In this document: positions 52,943 through 61,300 of the stretch, one piece after another
Layout of the letters: every line of letters starts with the position of its first letter
Numbering within the stretch: the first letter of the stretch is position 1
Source: Chitinophaga sp. Cy-1792
GTDB lineage: Bacteria > Bacteroidota > Bacteroidia > Chitinophagales > Chitinophagaceae
Assembly: GCF_011752935.1 (NCBI RefSeq)
Contig: NZ_VWWO01000002.1
Coordinates: forward strand, 2,542,001-2,606,000
Length of the DNA stretch: 64,000 nt
Direction of reading: 5' to 3'
Notes under the pieces: model-generated
Told to the model about the DNA's origin: nothing
The model's input: only the letters and a program-made list of their open reading frames with translations
Database searches by the model: none
Position numbers and translations under genes: made by a program

Positions 52943-53581
52943 ATGGCAATAATAGTTGTTACAGGCCCCTCCCATAAAACGCCTGCTAATTCCGGAACCA
53001 AGGGCAATGATGGCAACAAAGGGACTAATGGCAGTCCGGGCACCACCAAAAAGAATGACTGTGGCATCACGTGTGCAACAGATCCTACAGACGGCGCCAT
53101 GGGCAGCGAAGGCTGCCCCGGTACAAAAGGTAGCAATGGAGAAAAAGGTAACCCTGTACCGATAACAGATAAACATCTGGGCACTATACGCGGAACATTA
53201 GAGGTACGTGTGGGCGGCGGCGATGGCCAGGATGCCGGGAACGGCGGCAATGGAGGTAATGGAGGCGAAGGTGGCAATGCCGGTTCAGACAAAGACGTAG
53301 AAAAATATTGCGGGAAATCGAAAGCTGGTCTCCAGGGAGTTGGTGGAAGAGGCGGAAACGGTGGTAAAGGCGGCGATGGCGGTAATGGCAATACTGTCTT
53401 CCTATGGTATAAAGAGCTTGAACCCGGCGCCGAGATCATTCCGATAACATTCAGCGGCAAGTCCGGTAAGCAAGGAAAGGCTGGTATTGGCGGAAAAGGC
53501 AGCTCTCATAAAGGCCCGGGTGACGTTGGTCTTCCTGGTATCCCTGGCTCTGCTTCTACCATCAATGTAAGACAGGAATAG
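52943..53581 (+). CDS. Glycine-rich triplet-repeat protein, type B, copy 6
   Basis: 212 residues with the B layout: MAIIVVTGPSHKTPANSGTK, KNDCGITCATDPTDG, ITDKHLGTIRGTLEVRVGG, EKYCGKSKAGLQG, TVFLWYKELEPGAEI, and the end IPGSASTINVRQE. It is the most Lys-rich and most divergent copy, in keeping with its place in the second, older block where it is the counterpart of copy 2. A CGTATATACTTCACTGTTATAC spacer relative follows. Confidence 0.82.
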   Translation: MAIIVVTGPSHKTPANSGTKGNDGNKGTNGSPGTTKKNDCGITCATDPTDGAMGSEGCPGTKGSNGEKGNPVPITDKHLGTIRGTLEVRVGGGDGQDAGNGGNGGNGGEGGNAGSDKDVEKYCGKSKAGLQGVGGRGGNGGKGGDGGNGNTVFLWYKELEPGAEIIPITFSGKSGKQGKAGIGGKGSSHKGPGDVGLPGIPGSASTINVRQE

Positions 53582-53757
53582 CATATCGTATATACTTCAC
53601 TGTTATACAAATAATTATAATAGCACACCCCATAGCCGGTTCAGTTATACCTGAAAATTAGGAAACCTGCACCGGTCTCCATCTATCTGAAAAATATTTT
53701 TACTTCTCCGGAAAACAACAACAGACATGCATTCCGGAGCCAAAAAAAATTATCATC

Positions 53758-55341
53758 ATGGATCATACTACTACTGCTGCTGCTCAAGTGATCAGAGCAA
53801 CCACCGAGGAGACCCTCCGTATTACTCTTGAAATTATTGCCGGACAGGCAAATGTTTACGGGATGGTGGATAATGGCCCCAGTTTACCTGGCGGCTACAG
53901 GGTTCAAACGAAATTCTCCAGTGAAAAGGCCCCCAGCACTGATATGCCTGTTATCCCAACACAAGGTTATCTCGTTACAAAGAGCATTAATGGCGTAGAC
54001 ACAGATGTGCTGACATTAGGTTGTACCTGGGTTAGATACTTCCAATATCAATATGATGGAGAATGGCTACTGGACAGCCTTGTGAAAGATATAGCAGGAA
54101 ATCCCCCTGCCAGCGCCCAGCTGATGAAATTATATGTAAAAGCCTATAACTACCTCCGTAAACCCCTCTGGGAAAGTCTTAAACTTCACTCCGAAAAAAA
54201 TCCACTGTATATCTGCGGCCATGGCCTCGGCGCACCGCTGGCACAGATTGCAGCACTGGACCTCCGAACCGGCAACAGAGGCCCGCAGGATGCCGGCGGC
54301 ATTCAGCCGGTAGCACCTTCACCTACGCCTGCATGCTACACCTTCTCTACCGCCGGATACGCCAATGATGCCTTCAAGGATTATTTCAATAAAACCGTAA
54401 CCGGAGCTGTTAACGCCATCAGAGCCAATAGAAACACCAATGTTGACCAATGGCCCGATAGTGACGAAGGCTTTGTAGTTCCCGGAAACAATATCTCCAT
54501 TGATGCCAGCTTAGTGGCCACTGCAGACGATCCATGGTGGGAACGCGCTACCACTTTCTATACCCAGACATTAGGCGGCAAACCATTACCTAATGCACCG
54601 GAAAGTCCGGATATCTACCCCAAACCCCTGCCTGCACTCTTTTCTCAGGACTTCGCTTTTTCAGCTGCGAAGATGTGTATGTTCCTCTATCACAAAGTGC
54701 AACATCCGGATGGCAGCGATGGAACTCCTCCTTCAGGTTATACCTACAAAGATAAGCTGCTGTATGCCGGCGATGCCTGGGGATTTATTTTTACCAATGA
54801 CTTCAATAACTCTGTGGTAGTGGCTTTCCGTGGTGCTATCAACTTTTCCGAGTTCAATACATATGCTGCCTTGTCCGGGTTATCAGGCACACCATGGAAC
54901 ACCAATCCTTCCGCACATGTGCATGAAGGCGCCCTGGCCATCTATGATGGTTTCAGAGCTAAATTAAAAACGACCTTACAGTCCGCTGACTACTCCGGCA
55001 GAGACATCTATTTCACCGGCCACGACTTCGGCGGTGTCCTCGCCAATATAGCGGCATCCGAATACGAAATGACGCCTATACGCGCCATTAAAGCGGTATA
55101 TACCTTCGGCGCACCGATGACAATGGATTATACATTCGCACAGGCTTTCAAAGAGAAACTGGGCAGCAAAAGCTTCCAGATAAACAGAACGAATGACGAC
55201 ATACCGTACTATGGTTCTGCACTTGGATTCTTTGCCATCGACACCATGGACCTGAGAGGTGCTATGTCGCTGGAAGAACCGGATTACCACTCGTTGTTCA
55301 ACTATCAGAATTTACTGGATACATCTAAAAACGCCTGGTAA
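53758..55341 (+). CDS. Tandem lipase-3-fold protein with both nucleophile serines replaced
   Basis: 527 residues, no signal peptide. Two alpha/beta-hydrolase units in tandem. In the first, the elbow reads PLYICGHGLGAPLAQIAALD, with Gly156 where the catalytic Ser of GHSLG should be. The second, closer to class-3 lipases, has VVVAFRGAINFSEF, VHEGALAIYDGF, IYFTGHDFGGVLANIAASEY with Asp423 in place of Ser, then YTFGAPM, Asp480/481 in NRTNDDIP and His511 in DYHSL. So the acid and base of the triad remain but neither nucleophile does. It is probably a non-catalytic binding protein, or uses an unusual mechanism. It lies 45 bp before the giant gene and belongs to the same transcript. Confidence 0.8.
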   Translation: MDHTTTAAAQVIRATTEETLRITLEIIAGQANVYGMVDNGPSLPGGYRVQTKFSSEKAPSTDMPVIPTQGYLVTKSINGVDTDVLTLGCTWVRYFQYQYDGEWLLDSLVKDIAGNPPASAQLMKLYVKAYNYLRKPLWESLKLHSEKNPLYICGHGLGAPLAQIAALDLRTGNRGPQDAGGIQPVAPSPTPACYTFSTAGYANDAFKDYFNKTVTGAVNAIRANRNTNVDQWPDSDEGFVVPGNNISIDASLVATADDPWWERATTFYTQTLGGKPLPNAPESPDIYPKPLPALFSQDFAFSAAKMCMFLYHKVQHPDGSDGTPPSGYTYKDKLLYAGDAWGFIFTNDFNNSVVVAFRGAINFSEFNTYAALSGLSGTPWNTNPSAHVHEGALAIYDGFRAKLKTTLQSADYSGRDIYFTGHDFGGVLANIAASEYEMTPIRAIKAVYTFGAPMTMDYTFAQAFKEKLGSKSFQINRTNDDIPYYGSALGFFAIDTMDLRGAMSLEEPDYHSLFNYQNLLDTSKNAW

Positions 55342-55386
55342 TCTACCCATAGCCCCCGATTTCCTGACCCCTTCAAATCATGTAAG

Positions 55387-58300
55387 ATGATTAATGAATA
55401 TAGTACTGCCCAGGGAAAAAAACGCGTCGGAACAGACAACCTCAGTGGCGACAATGGTATCTCCTTTTCCGGACTGGACCCCGTGCTGGCCAGCCTGGGA
55501 CTATTAATAGGACTACTAACCAAACCGGACCCCGACAGAGATACCTACAGTATTAACCCCGGCTGGTTTGCAAACCCTATCGATAATACACAGAAAGGTA
55601 TTACCAGCAGCCCGGAACAATTTGAACAACTGCTGACAGCAGTACTGGGAAAAATCGGGGGCAATGCCCTGGGAATCCCGATACAGGACGCCGCTTTGCT
55701 CGGCACCTGGTACCCCATTAAAAACGGTAACGACCCTACCGGATTTTACATCGTGAGTTACCAGAAAGAAGATAATGGGGTCACAGAAACCGTGCTGGGC
55801 CTGGGTATTTTGCATAGCTGGAAGGTCCCTCCCACCAATGCGGCACTTACCGTGAACGTATGGGGACTGATGCCTTTTGTGGCCATCGGCAACGGTAGTT
55901 TCAAAATCACTTTTACCAGTACAGGATATCCGATCAGTCTGGGTGTTGCTGCCGAAGGCGGCGATAAAAAAGTTCCGCTGGTAGATATCAATGGTATCTC
56001 TTTCGATGGGGTAAAGTTCAGCGCATTAATAGATGTTGCTGCCAGCGACCCATTCAATGTATCACTGGAAGTATTGTCGCTGAAGCTGGGCAATGCGCCG
56101 GCAGCCAATAAATCGCTGGCCGACCTGCTGGCCATCAGCGGCGAGGAAATACTGGAAATAGCCACCAACCTGTTTATCGGGGCACTCAGCTATGTATTCC
56201 CCAACCAGCAGCAATACCTCAACTATATTCCGCCATTACTGGGTCTCAGCTCCGCAGTACCAGGCCTGCAGCAGCTACAGCTGCCTGTCATGGAGTGGTA
56301 CAAACTATTTGAAGCGGCAGCAAACCCATCTAAATATCCTGATGGTGTTAAAACCTTATTCTTTAACTGGTTCAATGCACTCTGCAGTGATACCGATGCG
56401 CTGAAAGGCTGGATCACCAGCTTCAGCGGCTTCCTTGGCAATACCAATTTACAGATAACGGGTACGGGTACACGCATCGATCCGTTCCGGCTGAGTATCA
56501 TTGCTGTCAACAATATAGGCAACCTGGATTTCTGTGTGGCCACCACCGTTGATGATGGCGGCATCCGCTATTTCTATCCCGGATTATCTTTCAGGGGCAA
56601 CAATATCAGGCTGGGCTCCTCTCCTGCCGTATTCACCTCACAGGCCGATCTGGAACTTGGACAGTTCGGACTCAGTGCACAGGCCGTGACTGCCTCACCG
56701 CAGATAAAATTCGCTTTCCGGTTTGCATTGAAAAATGCGACCGATGGCCAGCCGCTGGTAGCCTATGATGGCAACAGTGTGGGTACACTCTCTGCCGGAC
56801 TGATACTGGGCAGTGATGGAAAGATCGTTCCTGATTTCTCGCTGAACCAGGTGGTAACAGGCATTACCTCCTTTGACAGTGTAAACCTGCTCTCGCCGGG
56901 TGAGCTGGCCGAAGCCGGCGCCGCAGCACTCAGCGCAGCACTGGCCACACTGATAGGTGTCAACGATAATGATTTTGCAAAAAGTATTGGCGCACTGATA
57001 GGATTGATTCCGCCTGCAAGCGCAAAAGGTAGCTGGCCAGCAACGCTGCCGCCGCCATTTGCGGGCACACAGATGGCGCATTCCATCCTTAACCCGGTGC
57101 AGGCATGGTCCGACTTCTACCTGCATACCCTACAATATACCACTGCAATTGATGGTAAGTCGGCCTTTGCGTATCTGCTCCAGGAGATGGCAAACCTGCT
57201 GCAGCAAACGGTAACAGGATTAAATATATCCGTTACCGGTAGTGGCACCGTGGATGATCCATGGAAAGCAGCCATTGCACTTAGCAGCAGTACCCTGCCT
57301 GCCTACCTCACCGCCTATACCGTAAACAATACTAAGGATAACAGCCTGGAACTGGTGATGGGATTGTCGCTGATGCCTACCATTACCATTGCAGGCGTAG
57401 ATATCAAACCATCGCTGAATTTACAGGGATTGTCCCTGTTGTTTGCCGCCAACGGCAGTATTCAGGCCGGATGGTTGCCGGAAGTAAGCGCTAACCTCCA
57501 ACTGCCACAGGGTTTCAAAACACCGGATGTGGGAGGTGCTGCGGTAAACGTAGACCTCGCGCAGCTTTCAGCAGGATGGAACCGGAGCACAGGATGGGGA
57601 TGGTCTATGCTGATTAAAGCCCCTAAGCTGATCATCAATGGCAACACTATTGTATTGGGTCAGGACCTGAATTTCAATAACCAGACGGCATTAAAAGACC
57701 TGGTGAAGCAATCTGCCAGTACCTTCAGTCCTTTCCTGCTGGGCGCTTTAGGTACATTGCTGATGCGCGTGGAAAACAGGGCGGCGCTCTTTGCCATCGG
57801 CTCACTGGGGCTGATACCTGACATCACCAAATCACCGGTATTCCCTACAGGGCTTTCCTGGAGCGGATTCCAGCAGCTATCACTGAGTAGCCTGAGCAAT
57901 CCGTGGCCGGATATACGCAATCATCTTTCTACCACATTTGCCAATACTGCAAATGCTAAAAGTCTGCTTTCCCTCTTATCATATGTAATAAATACGGACA
58001 TCACGGCGGCGCCGGCAACAGGTGGCAGTGGCAGTTATGAAGATCCCTGGACGTTTGCACTTCCAGCAGGATTTGAAGGACTGTCGTGGTTTGAGAACAC
58101 CGGAAAAATCCTGGGGCTCGGCGCCGGCAGATCCGAATCATGGTCGTACACCCTTTCGGGTACAAAATTCAATTTCGACCTGCATGCGCGTGCACATGCG
58201 CTGAAATACAACCTGAGTACCGGTACACTGGTATTTGACGGACAAGTACCATCATTCACCCTCAGCGGCACCCTCTACAATCCGGATGGCATGCTGGTGA

Positions 58301-61300
58301 GCCTGCCGGAATCGCTGGGCAGCGTAGAAAAAATTATTGTAGGCTGTAATCTCTCCTACGATACTACTACCCAATCATTCCATTTCCTGCCTATTGTAAC
58401 ACTACTCAATGTTACATTACCAGGACAGCAAAAGCAGGACCAGCTGACGTTGCAGGACTTTATGAGTCCATCCTTCCCTTCCAGTCTGCAAAACGGGTTT
58501 ATGCTACTGCTGAACCAGGGATTGCAGGCAGCATTCCAGCAGGTAAAAAATCAGCCTTTGTTCCAGAAGGCCTATAGCCTGTTATCTATGCTGGGCCTGA
58601 CATTAGCACCTGACGGCGAAACAGACCTTCGTTTTATTGAGCTGTATAATCTGCCGGATGGACTGCTTGGTATTAACGCCGCCGGATGGAACGGGTTACT
58701 CGCCAATTTCGACACCTACATACAAACGCAGTTCAACAAACTACTGGCCGTACAGGAAGAGCGCGACCTGCTATATTCTTTCCTGTCGGACATACTTGGT
58801 TTTAAATTACCGGAATTCCAGGTGCCGGTGTTGCAGTTGTTAACAGGCCTGGGCATCTGTGCCCCTGCCGAAGAAGGTTACACCGTATATCCGTATAAGT
58901 TACTTGAACTTATTTCCAATCCTTACCAGACCTTCCAGCAGCTGTTCGGGCAGTTGTTTGCCGTTGCAAACGCCGACAACCTGAAGCAGCTGGCAGCCAA
59001 CCTGGCGAAGAACCTGGGGCCATACAAGGCGGGCCGCTGGACGTTCAGCACAGATGCCACCGGCGTTATTTCCTTTGGCATATTGCCGGCAGACAGCTTC
59101 CCGCTGGGGTCCTTTCTGCTGGTCAGTGGCGGCATACAGCTGGATTTAAACAACCAGGTACTGAAGGGTGAACTGGACATCTACTGTGAAAACGTAGGCG
59201 TGACGCTGAAAAGCGGTTTTACGCTGCAACTGCAAAACGGCAGTGTATCACCTTCCTTCACTTCCGTGGCTGCCTGGGGCGATAACAGCAAGCCATCTGC
59301 CAAAGCACTGCGGCTGATACCTTTCCATACCAATGACTTCCTGGATGATGTAGCGGACCTAGCACCGGCCTTCTCACTCAATATCTTACTAAATGCTGTT
59401 TTTGAAGAACAGCTGTTGAAAAAATACCCGCTGATACAGCAGATATTTGAAGGACTTGGGCTGGCAGATCAAGCGCCTACGGAGAGCCTGGCCGTACAGC
59501 GCTTAAATAGCGGCACTGCGGTAGTAGCGCTCAGCAAAACAGATTTGCTGTGGCAGATGCCTTCGTTAATGGGCATACTCTACGACCCGCTGGCATGGCT
59601 ACTTTCAGACGATGTATTAGGCACTAACGGTAAATTCAGTGTTTCCAAACTGGTAGCAATGCTGAGTCATCTGCCGGAAGTCACTGCTCCTAATGGCATC
59701 AGGCTGACGCCAGCGGCCAGCGGCATGACGATTACCGGCATGCCATATGGTTTTGAGATAGCGATGAGCGGGAAAGATGATGTGGCCAATTTTGGCTTTA
59801 CCACCAAAGATCTTGTGATCAGCGAAAGCTGGGGAACTTTAAACCTGCTATCGTTCCAGGTAGGCATTGATGGCAACTACCAGCCTTCCTTTGGCGGAGA
59901 GCTGACCATTTCTTCCGGTAGTAAGATACCTGCATCTTTCTTCGTCAATACAGGATATAATAAAGAATTTTTCCTGAAGATATCACAGGGAACTCCGGAC
60001 AGTGCCAGCGGATTAGCGTTACAGCTGTTGCCATTCCTGGGATGGGGATCGCTGGCAGAGCAGGGCGCAAGACTTGCAGCAGCAGCTGTACTCAAGAACC
60101 TCGTCCCTACCGTATTGCAGAAATTATCTGATAGTGGCGCCGGTGACTTTGTAAAGAAAATGCTGGACTTCAGCAAACAGGTAAATACAACGGCGTTGGT
60201 AGATGCCATTATTGGCGTACTTACCCCAAATACATTTGCTGTAAAAGCACAGAAAGATATATTATCGGATATAGAAAGTGTAGCGTTGGGATGGCTGAGA
60301 GAGAAATTCTCCACCACCGGCGCACCTGCTACCGTACAGGGCCTGATCACCTTATTGCAGGATGTAATGCCAGGCGTGTCGGCACAGGGCGGGCGACTCG
60401 CCTTTACGCCAGACAGCAAGATACCTGTTACCATCCTCGCGGGCCTCAATGATGCAGGCTACATAGGGCTTTGGGCAGATTTCACGCTACCGGATACACA
60501 GGTACTGAAAATAAAACTCGCTGAAACAGGCGTAGGCGTAAACACGAGTGGCGCTGTTACCTTCTCCTTTGGTATGGATTTATTAATACCGGTAGATGAT
60601 AGCAGCGGGCCGGGTCTTACGATGACCTATGACCTGCAGAAAGGGTTTAAGCTGTTATTTGACCCTATCAGCAACAGCACCGATGCCACACAGCATTCCA
60701 GTCTTGCAATAGAGCTGTTACCTAATTTCTTCGGCAAATCAGCAGTAGAAGCGGCGGCGATGGGCACCAGCGTTACAGACTGGCTGCTACAGGTAGTGAA
60801 AGTAGTATTACCACGCTATGTATCGTTGCTGATATTGAACCTGGATAAAGTGAAGGCGTGGCTGGAAGCACCGATAGTAGCCAATGCACCAACGCCGGCG
60901 GTATTGCTGGAAGCCACTTCGCTGATACTGAAAACAGGCAGCAAGTATGAGCTCAACAGCATTGATAACCTGCTCAAGCTGACACCGACGGCCTTCTTCG
61001 GCAATCTGTTGTATACGCTGATGCAGACGAAGACCACGCTCTTACAATTTGGCACCAACAACAGTGGTAAAATTGTAGTGGGGCCATTGACCGGCAAAGC
61101 CAATTATTTTGGTGTTACCGTGGCTGCGCCAAACCTGAAAATCGCGGCATTACCCAACCTGGTATTACAACTTGGCGCTGATGACCGCGACTGGATCGAT
61201 AAAGCCGGAGATGGCAATATAGCCGGAGATCCGGGTATAGGGTTCTATCTCCCTATAACAAAAAACGGAAGCGATTTCACCGTCGACTTCAGGTTATTCA

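Noticed and set aside
47951..53581. The glycine-rich genes as ordinary bacterial collagens or PE-PGRS proteins
   Set aside because: The G-x-y stretches are short, of fixed number and separated by conserved strands and Cys motifs; there is no PE domain and no long uninterrupted collagen region.
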